A stretch of DNA of 64,000 bases from Brachionus manjavacas (Eukaryota > Rotifera > Eurotatoria > Ploima > Brachionidae), in NCBI GenBank assembly GCA_019054805.1, contig JAHQIY010000034.1:186001-250000 (forward strand). Reading direction: 5' to 3'. Within the stretch, counting starts at the first letter, position 1. Each line of letters starts with the position of its first letter. Positions 1 to 13,950 of this stretch are shown in pieces. The notes under the pieces were generated by a model that was not told the DNA's origin, searched no databases, and was given only the letters and a program-made list of their open reading frames with translations. The translations under genes and the position numbers were made by a program.

Positions 1-812
1 CCATTTTTGAACCTCACTATTAGAAACATTCACTTTTGGAACTTTTGATAAAATCTCCAATTATTACGAAACGAAATCCAAAAAACTAAATTTTTAGACA
101 CTTCAGAAAAGCTCTAATTTTTTTAATGGTCGATTCAATATTCTTTAATACTTCAAACATCTCTTTCGGACGCTTTGATTTTTGAAATTTTTCTAAAATC
201 TTCAGTAATTAAGAAAAGAAATTCTAAATGCGCACTCAATTAAAAAAAAAATATTTTTGAGGTCTCCACTAAATTTTGAGACATTTAAGAAAAGCTCATT
301 TTTTTTGGTGGTTGAATCAATCTTCTTTCATTTTTGAACCTCACTTTAAGAAGCATTCACTTTACGAACTTTTTTTAAAATCTCCAATAATTAAAAAACT
401 AAATTTTTTTACACTTCAAAAAACTCTATTTTGAATGGTTGAATCTTTATTCTTTAAAACTTCAAATATCTCTTTTGGACGCATTCACTTTTAAAAATTT
501 ATTAAAATCTTCAGTAATTAAGAAACGAAATCCTAAATTAACACTCTAATCTTTATTCTTTAAATCTTCAAAAATCTCTTTTGGACGCTTTGATTTTCGA
601 ACTTTTTTTAAAATCTTTTGTAACTAAGAAACGAAATCTTAAAGGCGCTTTCTTTTCAAAAAAATATTTTTAAGGTCTCTAATATATTTTAAGACTTTTC
701 AGAAAAGCTCATTTTTTTAGGTTATTGAATCAATCTTCTTTCATTTTTGAACCTCACTTTAAGAAGCATTCACTTTTGGAACTTTGATAAAATCTTCAAT
801 TATTACGAAACG
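1..812 (+). repeat. Satellite array, segment 1 (forward units)
   Basis: Tandem AT-rich repeat. In this orientation each dimer has half A (GACACTTCAGAAAAGCTC, then TTGAATCAATCTTCTTTC and CCTCACTTTTAGAAGCATTC) and half B (same CTTCAGAAAAGCTC start, then ATTCAATATTCTTTAAT, CATCTCTTTTGGACGC and GCGCACTCAATT). The halves are clearly related to each other, both ending in an ACGAAATCC-type motif. Spacing of the shared CACTTCAGAA block is about 143 bp from A to B and about 183 bp from B to the next A. The segment starts outside the window and ends at a fold point where the units reverse. Open frames here are chance AT-rich frames. Confidence 0.93.
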
Positions 813-3800
813 ATTAATTGTTGAAGATTTTAAAAAGTTCCAAAAGTGAATGCTTCTAAAAGTGAGGTTCAAATATGAAAGAAGATTGATTCAAACAATA
901 AATAAATGAGTTTCTCTGAATTGTCTCAAAATTTAGTAGAGACCTCAATAATATGTTTTTTTAATTGAGTGCGCATTTAGGATTTCGTTTCTTAATTACT
1001 AAAGATTTTAAAAAAATTTCATAAATCAAAGCGTCCGAAAGAGATGTTTGAAGAATTAAAGAATATTGATTCTACCAAAAAAAAAATTAGAGCTTTTCTA
1101 AAGTGTCTAAAAATTTAGTTTTTTGGATTTCGTTTCTTAATAATTGAAGATTTTATCAAAAGTTCCAAAAGTGAATGCTTCTAAAAGTGAGGTTCAAAAA
1201 TGAAAGGAGATTGATTCAAACACTAAATAAATGAGTTTCTCTGAATTGTCTCAAAATTTAGTAGAGACCTCAAAAATATTTTTTTTTAATTGAGTGCGCA
1301 TTTAGGATTTCGTTTCTTAATTACTGAAGATTTTAAAAAAATTTCAAAAATCGAAGCGTCCGAAAGAGATGTTTGAAGTATTAAAGAATATTGAATCGAC
1401 CATTAAAAAAATAGAGCTTTTCTGAAGTAACTAAAAACTTAGTTTTTTGGATTTCGTTTCGTAATAATTGAAGATTTTATCAAAATTTCCAAAAGTGAAT
1501 GCTTCTTAACGTGAGGTTCAAAAATGAAAGAAGATTGATTCAACCACTAAATAAATGAGTTTCTCTGAATTGTCTCAAAATTTAGTAGAGACCTCAAAAA
1601 TATTTTTTTTTAATTGAGTGCGCATTTAGGATTTCGTTTCTTAATTACTGAAGATTTTATCAAAATTTCCAAAATCAAAGGGTCCAAATAGCTGTTTGAA
1701 GAATTAAAGAATATTGATTCTACCAATAAAAAAATTAGAGCTTTTCTGAAGTATCTAAAAATTTAGTTTTTTGGATTTCGTTTCTTAATAATTGAAGATT
1801 TTATCAAATTTTCCAAAAGTGAATTTTTCTAAAAGTAAGGATCAAAAATGAAAGAAGATTGATTCAAACACTAAATAAATGAGTTTCTCTGAATTGTCTC
1901 AAAATTTAGTAGAGACCTCAAAAATATTTTTTTTAAAAGGATGCGCATTTAGGATTTCGTTTCTTAATTACTGAAGATTTTAAAACAATTTCCAAAATCA
2001 AAGGGTCCAAACAGATGTTTGAAGAATTAAAGAATATTGATTCTACCAATAAAAAAATTAGAGCTTTTCTAAAGTGTCTAAAAACTTAGTTTTTTTTGGA
2101 TTTCGTTTCTTAATAATTGAAGATTTTATCAAAATTTCCAAAAGTGAATGCTTCTAAAAGTGAGAATTGAAGATTTTATCAAAAGTTCCAAAAGTGAATG
2201 CTTCTAAAAGTGAGGTTCAAAAATGAAAGAAGATTGATTCAAACACTAAATAAATGAGTTTCTCTGAATTGTCTCAAAATTTAGTAGAGACCTCAAAAAA
2301 ATTTTTTTTTTAATTGAGTGCGCATTTAGGATTTCGTTTCTTAATTACTGAAGATTTTAAAAAAATTTCAAAAATCAAAGCGTCCGAAAGAGATGTTTGA
2401 AGTATTAAAGAATATTGAATCGACCATTAAAGAAATAGAGCTTATCTGCGGTGTCTAAAAATTTAGTTTTTTGGATTTCGTTTCGTAATAATTGAAGATT
2501 TTATCAAAATTTCCAAAAGTGAATGCTTCTAAACGTGAGGTTCAAAAAATGAAAGAAGATTGATTCAACCACTAAAAAAATGAGCTTTTCTGAAGTGTCT
2601 CAAAATTTAGTAGAGACCTCAAAAAATATTTTTCGAAAAGAGTGCGCCTTTAAGATTTCGTTTCTTAATTACTGAAGATTTTAAAGAAAAATTAAAAATC
2701 AAAGCGTCCGAAATAGATGTTTGAAGAATTCAGGAATATTGAATCAACCATTAAAAAAATAGAGCTTATCTGCGGTGTCTAAAAATTTAGTTTTTTGGAT
2801 TTCGTTTCGTAATAATTGAAGATTTTATCAAAAGTTCCAAAAGTGAATGCTTCTTAAAGTGAGGTTCAAAAATGAAAGAAGATTGATTCAACCACTAAAT
2901 AGTGAGCTTTTCTGAAGTTACTAAAAACTTAGTTTTTGGATTTCGTTTCTTAATAATTGAAGATTTTATCAAAATTTCCAAAAGTGAATGCTTCTAAAAG
3001 TGAGGTTCAAATATGAAAGAAGATTGATTCAACCACAAAAAAATGAGCTTTTATGAAGTGTCTCAAAATTTAGTAAGGACCTCAAAAATATTTTTTCAAA
3101 AAGAGTGCGCCTTTAAGATTTCGTTTCTTAATTACTGAAGATTTTATCAAAATTTCCAAAAGTGAATGCTTCTAAAAGTGAGGTTCAAAAATGAAAGAAG
3201 ATTGATTCAAACACTAAATAAATGAGTTTTTCTGAATTGTCTCAAAATTTAGTAGAGACCTCAAAAATATTTTTTTTTAATTGAGTGCGCATTTAGGATT
3301 TCGTTTCTTAATTACTGAAGATTTTATCAAAATTTCCAAAATCAAAGGGTCCAAATAGATGTTTGAAGAATTAAAGAATATTGATTCTACCAATAAAAAA
3401 ATTAGAGCTTTTCTGAAGTGTCTAAAAATTTAGTTTTTTGGATTTCGTTTCGTAATAATTGAAGATTTTATCAAAAGTTCCAAAAGTGAATTTTTCTAAA
3501 AGTAAGGTTCAAAAATGAAAGAAGATTGATTCAAACACTAAAAAAATGAGCTTTTCTGAAGTGTCTCAAAATTTAGTAGAGACCTCAAAAATATAATTTT
3601 TTAATTGAGTGCGCATTTAGGATTTTGTTTCTTAATTACTGAAGATTTTAAAACAATTTCCAAAATCAAAGGGTCCAAATAGATGTTTGAAGAATTAAAG
3701 AATATTGATTCTACCAAAAAAAAAATTAGAGCTTTTCTAAAGTGTCTAAAAATTTAGTTTTTTGGATTTCGTTTCGTAATAATTGAAGATTTTATCAAAA

Positions 3801-5411
3801 TTTCCAAAAGTGAATGCTTCTAAAAGTGAGAATTGAAGATTTTATCAAAAGTTCCAAAAGTGAATGCTTCTTAAAGTGAGGTTCAAAAATGAAAGAAGAT
3901 TGATTCAAACACTAAATAAATGAGTTTCTCTGAATTGTCTCAAAATTTAGTAGAGACCTCAAAAATATTTTTTTTTAATTGAGTGCGCATTTAGGATTTC
4001 GTTTCTTAATTACTGAAGATTTAAAAAAATTTCAAAAATCAAAGCGTCCGAAAGAGATGTTTGAAGTATTAAAGAATATTGAATCGACCATTAAAGAAAT
4101 AGAGCTTTTCTGAAGTGTCTAAAAATTTAGTTTTTTGGATTTCGTTTCGTAATAATTGAAGATTTTATCAAAATTTCCAAAAGTGAATTTTTCTAAAAGT
4201 GAGGTTCAAAAATGAAAGAAGATTGATTCAACCACTAAAAAAATGAGCTTTTCTGAAGTGTCTCAAAATTTAGTAGAGACCTCAAAAAATATTTTTTCGA
4301 AAAGAGTGCGCCTTTAAGATTTCGTTTCTTAATTACTGAAGATTTTAAAGAAAAATTAAAAATCAAAGCGTCCGAAATAGATGTTTGAAGAATTCAGGAA
4401 TATTGAATCAACCATTAAAAAAATAGAGCTTATCTGCGGTGTCTAAAAATTTAGTTTTTTGGATTTCGTTTCGTAATAATTGAAGATTTTATCAAAAGTT
4501 CCAAAAGTGAATGCTTCTTAAAGTGAGGTTCAAAAATGAAAGAAGATTGATTCAACCACTAAATAGTGAGCTTTTCTGAAGTATCTAAATACTTAGTTTT
4601 TTGGATTTCGTTTCGGAATAATTGAAGATTTTATCAAAAGTTCCAAAAGTGAATCCTTCTAAAAGTGAGGTTCAAATATGAAAGAAGATTGATTCAACCA
4701 CAAAAAAAATGAGCTTTTCTGAAGTGTCTCAAAATTTAGTAAGGACCTCAAAAATATTTTTTCGAAAAGAGTGCGCCTTTAAGATTTCGTTTCTTAATTA
4801 CTGAAGATTTTAAAAAAAATCAAAAATCAAAGCGTCCGAAAGAGATGTTTGAAGAATTAAAGAATATTGAATCAACCATTAAAGAAATAGAGCTTATCTG
4901 CGGTGTCTAAAAATTTAGTTTTTTGGATTTCGTTTCGTAATAATTGAAGATTTTATCAAAAGTTCCAAAAGTGAATGCTTCTAAAAGTGAGGTTCAAAAA
5001 TGAAAGAAGATTGATTCAACCACTAAAAAAATGTGCTTTTCTGAAGTGTCCCAAAATTTAGTAAAGACCTCAAAAATATTTTTTCGAAAAGAGTGCGCCT
5101 TTAAGATTTCGTTTCTTAATTACTTAAGATTTTAAAGAAAAATTAAAAATCAAAGCGTCCGAAATAGATGTTTGAAGAATTCAGGAATATTGAATCAACC
5201 ATTAAAAAATAGAGCTTATCTGCGGTGTCTAAAAATTTAGTTTTTTGGATTTCGTTTCGTAATAATTGAAGATTTTATCAAAAGTTCCAAAAGTGAATGC
5301 TTCTTAAAGTGAGGTTCAAAAATGAAAGAAGATTGATTCAACCACTCAAAAAAAAGAGCTTATCTGAAGTGTCTAAAAATTTAGTTTTTGGATTTCGTTT
5401 CGTAATAATTG
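813..5411 (-). repeat. Satellite array, segment 2 (reversed units)
   Basis: The same A/B dimers on the opposite strand, recognised as TTGAAGATTTTATCAAAAG, AAGTGAATGCTTCTAAAAG, GAAAGAAGATTGATTCAA and GGATTTCGTTTC. Copies vary by point changes, homopolymer length and partial units: at about 2,160 and 3,830 a truncated unit gives AAAAGTGAGAATTGAAG. About 4.6 kb of uninterrupted reversed array. No coding potential. Confidence 0.93.
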
Positions 5412-6305
5412 GAAAAAAAATATTTTTGAGGTCTCTACTAAATTTTGAGACACTTCAGAAAAGCTCATTTTTTTAGTGGTTGAATCAATCTTCTTTCATT
5501 TTTGAACCTCACTATTAGAAGCATTCACTTTTGGAACTTTTGATAAAATCTCCAATTATTACGAAACGAAATCCAAAAAACTAAATTTTTAGACACTTCA
5601 GAAAAGCTCTAATTTTTTTAATGGTCGATTCAATATTCTTTAATACTTCAAACATCTCTTTCGGACGCTTTGATTTTTGAAATTTTTCTAAAATCTTCAG
5701 TAATTAAGAAAAGAAATTCTAAATGCGCACTCAATTAAAAAAAAAATATTTTTGAGGTCTCCACTAAATTTTGAGACATTTAAGAAAAGCTCATTTTTTT
5801 TGGTGGTTGAATCAATCTTCTTCATTTTTGAACCTCACTTTAAGAAGCATTCACTTTACGAACTTTTTTTAAAATCTCCAATAATTAAAAAACTAAATTT
5901 TTTACACTTCAAAAAACTCTATTTTGAATGGTTGAATCTTTATTCTTTAAAACTTCAAATATCTCTTTTGGACGCATTCACTTTTAAAAATTTATTAAAA
6001 TCTTCAGTAAATAAGAAACGAAATCCTAAATTAACACTCTAATCTTTATTCTTTAAATCTTCAAAAATCTCTTTTGGACGCTTTGATTTTCGAACTTTTT
6101 TTAAAATCTTTTGTAACTAAAAAACGAAATCTTAAAGGCGCTTTCTTTTCAAAAAAATATTTTTAAGGTCTCTAATATATTTTAAGACTTTTCAGAAAAG
6201 CTCATTTTTTTAGGTTATTGAATCAATCTTCTTTCATTTTTGAACCTCACTTTAAGAAGCATTCACTTTTGGAACTTTTGATAAAATCTTCAATTATTAC
6301 GAAAC
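5412..6305 (+). repeat. Satellite array, segment 3 (forward units)
   Basis: Orientation flips back at GTAATAATTGG followed by an A-run and TATTTTTGAGG. From about 5,497 the sequence is a near copy of positions 1-812, including the same unusual variants (TTTAGACACTTCAGAAAAGC followed by TCTAATTTTTTTAATGG, and GCGCTTTCTTTTC). So segments 1 and 3 are duplicates of one block and not independent flips. A 96-codon open frame in this segment is spurious, because sister repeats do not preserve it. Confidence 0.92.
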
Positions 6306-9300
6306 GATTAATTGTTGAAGATTTTAAAAAAAGTTCCAAAAGTGAATGCTTCTAAAAGTGAGGTTCAAATATGAAAGAAGATTGATTCAAACAATAAATA
6401 AATGAGTTTCTCTGAATTGTCTCAAAATTTAGTAGAGACCTCAATAATATTTTTTTTTAATTAAGTGCGCATTTAGGATTTCGTTTCTTAATTACTGAAG
6501 ATTTTAAAACAGGTTCCAAAATCAAAGCGTCCGAAAGAGATGTTTGAAGAATTAAAGAATATTGATTCTACCAATTAAAAAATTAGAGCTTTTCTGAAGT
6601 GTCTAAAAATTTAGTTTTTTGGATTTCGTTTCTTAATAATTGAAGATTTTATCAAAAGTTCCAAAAGTGAATGCTTCTAAAAGTGAGGTTCAAAAATGAA
6701 AGGAGATTGATTCAAACACTAAATAAATGAGTTTCTCTGAATTGTCTCAAAATTTAGTAGAGACCTCAAAAATATTTTTTTTTAATTGAGTGCGCATTTA
6801 GGATTTCGTTTCTTAATTACTGAATATTTTAGAATAATTTCAAAAATCGAAGCGTCCGAAAGAGATGTTTGAAGTATTAAAGAATATTGAATCGACCATT
6901 AAAAAAATAGAGCTTTTCTGAAGTAACTAAAAACTTAGTTTTTTGGATTTCGTTTCGTAATAATTGAAGATTTTATCAAAATTTCCAAAAGTGAATGCTT
7001 CTTAACGTGAGGTTCAAAAATGAAAGAAGATTGATTCAACCACTAAAAAAATGAGCTTTTCTGAAGTATCTAAAAATTTAGTTTTTTGGATTTCGTTTCT
7101 TAATAATTGAAGATTTTATCAAAATTTCCAAAAGTGAATGCTTCTAAAAGTGAGGTTCAAAAATGAAAGAAGATTGATTCAAACACTAAATAAATGAGTT
7201 TCTCTGAATTGTCTCAAAATTTAGTAGAGACCTCAAAAATATTTTTTTTTAATTGAGTGCGCATTTAGGATTTCGTTTCTTAATTACTGAAGATTTTATC
7301 AAAATTTCCAAAATCAAAGGGTCCAAATAGCTGTTTGAAGAATTAAAGAATATTGATTCTACCAATAAAAAAATTAGAGCTTTTCTGAAGTATCTAAAAA
7401 TTTAGTTTTTTGGATTTCGTTTCTTAATAATTGAAGATTTTATCAAATTTTCCAAAAGTGAATTTTTCTAAAAGTAAGGTTCAAAAATGAAAGAAGATTG
7501 ATTCAAACACTAAATAAATGAGTTTCTCTGAATTGTCTCAAAATTTAGTAGAGACCTCAAAAATATTTTTTTTTAATTGAGTGCGCATTTAGGATTTCGT
7601 TTCTTAATTACTGAAGATTTTAAAACAATTTCCAAAATCAAAGGGTCCAAATAGATGTTTGAAGAATTAAAGAATATTGATTCTACCAATAAAAAAATTA
7701 GAGCTTTTCTGAGGTGTCTAAAAATTTAGTTTTTTGGATTTCGTTTCGTAATAATTGAAGATTTTATCAAAATTTCCAAAAGTGAATGCTTCTAAAAGTG
7801 AGAATTGAAGATTTTATCAAAAGTTCCAAAAGTGAATGCTTCTAAAAGTGAGGTTCAAAAATGAAAGAAGATTGATTCAAACACTAAATAAATGAGTTTC
7901 TCTGAATTGTCTCAAAATTTAGTAGAGACCTCAAAAATATTTTTTTAATTGAGTGCGCATTTAGGTTTTCGTTTCTTATTTACTGATGATTTAAAAAATT
8001 TTCAAAAATCAATGCGTCCGAAAGAGTTGTTTGAAGTTTTAAAGAATATTGAATCGACCATTAAAGAAATAGAGCTTTTCTGAAGTGTCTAAAAATTTAG
8101 TTTTTGGATTTCGTTTCGTAATAATTGAAGATTTTATCAAAATTTCCAAAAGTGAATTTTTCTAAAAGTGAGGTTCAAAAATGAAAGAAGATTGATTCAA
8201 CCACTAAAAAAATGAGCTTTTCTGAAGTGTCTCAAAATTTAGTAGAGACCTCAAAAAATATTTTTTCGAAAAGAGTGCGCCTTTAAGATTTCGTTTCTTA
8301 ATTACTGAAGATTTTAAAGAAAAATTAAAAATCAAAGCGTCCGAAATAGATGTTTGAAGAATTCAGGAATATTGAATCAACCATTAAAAAAATAGAGCTT
8401 ATCTGCGGTGTCTAAAAATTTAGTTTTTTGGATTTCGTTTCGTAATAATTGAAGATTTTATCAAAAGTTCCAAAAGTGAATGCTTCTTAAAGTGAGGTTC
8501 AAAAATGAAAGAAGATTGATTCAACCACTAAATAGTGAGCTTTTCTGAAGTTACTAAAAACTTAGTTTTTTGGATTTCGTTTCTTAATAATTGAAGATTT
8601 TATCAAAATTTCCAAAAGTGAATGCTTCTAAAAGTGAGGTTCAAATATGAAAGAAGATTGATTCAACCACAAAAAAAATGAGCTTTTATGAAGTGTCTCA
8701 AAATTTAGTAAGGACCTCAAAAATATTTTTTCAAAAAGAGTGCGCCTTTAAGATTTCGTTTCTTAATTACTGAAGATTTTATCAAAATTTCCAAAAGTGA
8801 ATGCTTCTAAAAGTGAGGTTCAAAAATGAAAGAAGATTGATTCAAACACTAAATAAATGAGTTTTTCTGAATTGTCTCAAAATTTAGTAGAGACCTCAAA
8901 AATATTTTTTTTTAATTGAGTGCGCATTTAGGATTTCGTTTCTTAATTACTGAAGATTTTATCAAAATTTCCAAAATCAAAGGGTCCAAATAGATGTTTG
9001 AAGAATTAAAGAATATTGATTCTACCAATAAAAAAATTAGAGCTTTTCTAAAGTGTCTAAAAATTTAGTTTTTTGGATTTCGTTTCGTAATAATTGAAGA
9101 TTTTATCAAAAGTTCCAAAAGTGAATGCTTCTAAAAGTGAGGTTCAAAAATGAAAGAAGATTGATTCAAACACTAAATAAATGAGTTTCTCTGAATTGTC
9201 TCAAAATTTAGTAGAGACCTCAAAAAAATTTTTTTTTTAATTGAGTGCGCATTTAGGATTTCGTTTCTTAATTACTGAAGATTTTAAAACAATTTCCAAA

Positions 9301-12300
9301 ATCAAAGGGTCCAAATAGATGTTTGAAGAATTAAAGAATATTGATTCTACCAAAAAAAAAATTAGAGCTTTTCTAAAGTGTCTAAAAATTTAGTTTTTTG
9401 GATTTCGTTTCGTAATAATTGAAGATTTTATCAAAATTTCCAAAAGTGAATGCTTCTAAAAGTGAGAATTGAAGATTTTATCAAAAGTTCCAAAAGTGAA
9501 TGCTTCTTAAAGTGAGGTTCAAAAATGAAAGAAGATTGATTCAAACACTAAATAAATGAGTTTCTCTGAATTGTCTCAAAATTTAGTAGAGACCTCAAAA
9601 ATATTTTTTTAATTGAGTGCGCATTTAGGTTTTCGTTTCTTATTTACTGAAGATTTAAAAAATTTTCAAAAATCAAAGCGTCCGAAAGAGATGTTTGAAG
9701 TATTAAAGAATATTGAATCGACCATTAAAGAAATAGAGCTTTTCTGAAGTGTCTAAAAATTTAGTTTTTTGGATTTCGTTTCGTAATAATTGAAGATTTT
9801 ATCAAAATTTCCAAAAGTGAATTTTTCTAAAAGTGAGGTTCAAAAATGAAAGAAGATTGATTCAACCACTAAAAAAATGAGCTTTTCTGAAGTGTCTCAA
9901 AATTTAGTAGAGACCTCAAAAAATATTTTTTCGAAAAGAGTGCGCCTTTAAGATTTCGTTTCTTAATTACTGAAGATTTTAAAGAAAAATTAAAAATCAA
10001 AGCGTCCGAAATAGATGTTTGAAGAATTCAGGAATATTGAATCAACCATTAAAAAAATAGAGCTTATCTGCGGTGTCTAAAAATTTAGTTTTTGGATTTC
10101 GTTTCGTAATAATTGAAGATTTTATCAAAAGTTCCAAAAGTGAATGCTTCTTAAAGTGAGGTTCAAAAATGAAAGAAGATTGATTCAACCACTAAATAGT
10201 GAGCTTTTCTGAAGTTACTAAAAACTTAGTTTTTTGGATTTCGTTTCTTAATAATTGAAGATTTTATCAAAATTTCCAAAAGTGAATGCTTCTAAAAGTG
10301 AGGTTCAAATATGAAAGAAGATTGATTCAACCACAAAAAAAATGAGCTTTTATGAAGTGTCTCAAAATTTAGTAAGGACCTCAAAAATATTTTTTCAAAA
10401 AGAGTGCGCCTTTAAGATTTCGTTTCTTAATTACTGAAGATTTAAAAAAATTTCAAAAATCAAAGCGTCCGAAAGAGATGTTTGAAGTATTAAAGAATAT
10501 TGAATCGACCATTAAAGAAATAGAGCTTTTCTGAAGTGTCTAAAAATTTAGTTTTTTGGATTTCGTTTCGTAATAATTGAAGATTTTATCAAAATTTCCA
10601 AAAGTGAATTTTTCTAAAAGTGAGGTTCAAAAAATGAAAGAAGATTGATTCAACCACTAAAAAAATGAGCTTTTCTGAAGTGTCTCAAAATTTAGTAGAG
10701 ACCTCAAAAAATATTTTTTCGAAAAGAGTGCGCCTTTAAGATTTCGTTTCTTAATTACTGAAGATTTTAAAGAAAAATTAAAAATCAAAGCGTCCGAAAT
10801 AGATGTTTGAAGAATTCAGGAATATTGAATCAACCATTAAAAAAATAGAGCTTTTCTGAAGTTACTAAAAACTTAGTTTTTTGGATTTCGTTTCTTAATA
10901 ATTGAAGATTTTATCAAAATTTCCAAAAGTGAATGCTTCTAAAAGTGAGGTTCAAATATGAAAGAAGATTGATTCAACCACAAAAAAAATGAGCTTTTAT
11001 GAAGTGTCTCAAAATTTAGTAAGGACCTCAAAAATATTTTTTCAAAAAGAGTGCGCCTTTAAGATTTCGTTTCTTAATTACTGAAGATTTAAAAAAATTT
11101 CAAAAATCAAAGCGTCCGAAAGAGATGTTTGAAGTATTAAAGAATATTGAATCGACCATTAAAGAAATAGAGCTTTTCTGAAGTGTCTAAAAATTTAGTT
11201 TTTGGATTTCGTTTCTTAATAATTGAAGATTTTATCAAATTTTCCAAAAGTGAATTTTTCTAAAAGTGAGGTTCAAAAATGAAAGAGGATTGATTCAACC
11301 ACTAAAAAAATGAGCTTTTCTGAAGTGTCTCAAAATTTAGTAGAGACCTCTAAAATATTTATTCGAAATGAGTGCGCCTTTAAGATTTCGTTTCTTAATT
11401 ACTGAAGATTTTAAAGAAAAATTAAAAATCAAAGCGTCCGAAATAGATGTTTGAAGAATTCAGGAATATTGAATCAACCATTAAAAAAATAGAGCTTATC
11501 TGCGGTGTCTAAAAATTTAGTTTTTTGGATTTCGTTTCGTAATAATTGAAGATTTTATCAAAAGTTCCAAAAGTGAATGCTTCTTAAAGTGAGGTTCAAA
11601 AATGAAAGAAGATTGATTCAACCACTAAATAGTGAGCTTTTCTGAAGTTACTAAAAACTTAGTTTTTTGGATTTCGTTTCTTAATAATTGAAGATTTTAT
11701 CAAAATTTCCAAAAGTGAATGCTTCTAAAAGTGAGGTTCAAATATGAAAGAAGATTGATTCAACCACAAAAAAAATGAGCTTTTATGAAGTGTCTCAAAA
11801 TTTAGTAAGGACCTCAAAAATATTTTTTCAAAAAGAGTGCGCCTTTAAGATTTCGTTTCTTAATTACTGAAGATTTTAAAAAAAATCAAAAATCAAAGCG
11901 TCCGAAAGAGATGTTTGAAGAATTAAAGAATATTGAACCAACCATTAAAAAAATGAGCTTTTCTGAAGTGTCTCAAAATTTAGTAGAGACCTCAAAAATA
12001 TTTTTTCTTAATTGGGTGCGCATTTAGGATTTCGTTTCTTAATTACTGAAGATTTTAAAGAAAATTCAAAAATCAAAGCGTCCGAAAGAGATATTTGAAA
12101 AATTAAAGAATATTGAATCAACCATTAAAAAAATAGAGCTTATCTGAAGTGTCTAAAAATTTAGTTTTTTGGATTTCGTTTCTTAATAATTGAAGATTTT
12201 AAAGAAAATTTCCAAAATTGAATGCTTCTTAAAGTGAGGTTCAAAAATGAAAGAAGATTGATTCAACCACTAAAAAAATGAGCTTTTCTGAAGTATCTAA

Positions 12301-13950
12301 AAATTTAGTTTTTTGGATTTCGTTTCTTAATTATTGAAGATTTTATCAAAATTTCCAAAAGTGAATGCTTCTAAAAGTGAGGTTCAAATATGAAAGAAGA
12401 TTGATTCAACCACAAAAAAAATGAGCTTTTATGAAGTGTCTCAAAATTTAGTAAGGACCTCAAAAATATTTTTTCAAAAAGAGTGCGCCTTTAAGATTTC
12501 GTTTCTTAATTACTGAAGATTTTAAAAAAAATCAAAAATCAAAGCGTCCGAAAGAGATGTTTGAAGAATTAAAGAATATTGAACCAACCATTAAAAAAAT
12601 GAGCTTTTCTGAAGTGTCTCAAAATTTAGTAGAGACCTCAAAAATATTTTTTCTTAATTGGGTGCGCATTTAGGATTTCGTTTCTTAATTACTGAAGATT
12701 TTAAAGAAAATTCAAAAATCAAAGCGTCCGAAAGAGATATTTGAAAAATTAAAGAATATTGAATCAACCATTAAAAAAATAGAGCTTATCTGAAGTGTCT
12801 AAAAATTTAGTTTTTTGGATTTCGTTTCTTAATAATTGAAGATTTTAAAGAAAATTTCCAAAATTGAATGCTTCTTAAAGTGAGGTTCAAAAATGAAAGA
12901 AGATTGATTCAACCACTAAAAAAATGAGCTTTTCTGAAGTATCTAAAAATTTAGTTTTTTGGATTTCGTTTCTTAATTATTGAAGATTTTATCAAAATTT
13001 CCAAAAGTGAATGCTTCTAAAAGTGAGGTTCAAAAATGAAAGAAGATTGATTCAAACACTAAATAAATGAGTTTCTCTGAATTGTCTCAAAATTTAGTAG
13101 AGACCTCAAAAATATTTTTTTTTAATTGAGTGCGCATTTAGGATTTCGTTTCTTAATTACTGAAGATTTTAAAAAAATTTCAAAAGTCAAAGGGTCCAAA
13201 TAGATGTTTGAAGAATTAAAGAATATTGAATCGACTATTAAAAAAATGAGCTTTTCTGAAGTGTCTAAAAATTTAGTTTTTTGGATTTCGTTTCTTAATA
13301 ATTGAAGATTTTAAAGAAAATTTCCAAAAGCGAATTTTTTTAAAAGTGAGGTTCAAAAATGAAAGAAGATTGATTCAACCACTAAAAAAATGAGCTTTTC
13401 TGAAGTGTCTCAAAATTTAGTAGAGACCTCAAAAATATTTTTTCGAAAAAGTGCGCCTTTAAGATTTCGTTTCTTAATAATTGAAGATTTTAAAGAAAAT
13501 TTCCAAAATTGAATGCTTCTAAAAGTGAGGTTCAAAAATGAAAGAAGATTGATTCAACCACTAAAAAAATGAGCTTTTCTGAAGTGTCCCAAAATTTAGT
13601 TTTTTGGATTTCGTTTCGTAATAATTGGAGATTTTATCAAAAGTTCCAAAAGTGAATGCTTCTTAAAGTGAGGTTCAAAAATGAAAGAAGATTGATTCAA
13701 ACACTTAAAAAATGAGCTTTTCTGAAGTGTCTCAAAATTTAGTAGAGACCTCAAAAATATTTTTTTTTAATTGAGTGCGCATTTAGAATTTCGTTTCTTA
13801 ATTATTGAAGATCTAAAAAAAAGTTTCAAAAGTGAATGCTTCTAAAAGTGAGGTTCAAAAATGAAAGAAGATTGATTTAACCACTCAAAAAATAGAGCTT
13901 ATCTGAAGTGTCTAAAAATTTAGTTTTTTGGATTTCGTTTCGTAATAATT
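6306..13950 (-). repeat. Satellite array, segment 4 (reversed units)
   Basis: About 7.6 kb of reversed dimers. The first few kb repeat segment 2 in order, with an offset of about 5.49 kb at the fold point and about 5.64 kb further in. The truncated-unit landmark AAAAGTGAGAATTGAAG recurs near 7,795 and 9,465. The rest shows local re-duplication (see 11,690-12,980). Confidence 0.92.
11690..12980 (-). repeat. Higher-order satellite duplication, about 645-bp period
   Basis: Two adjacent, almost identical blocks of two dimers each. Landmarks: the variant GAGCTTTTATGAAG at about 11,776 and 12,422; AATATTGAACCAACC at about 11,930 and 12,575; GAGATATTTGAAAAATTAAAG at about 12,085 and 12,730. The period is twice the basic dimer. 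This is recent local amplification by unequal exchange or replication slippage. Confidence 0.85.

Noticed and set aside
5752-6042. 96-codon open frame in the satellite
   Set aside because: Phe/Lys/Leu/Ser-rich by AT composition; the frame is not preserved in sister repeats such as positions 240-530.
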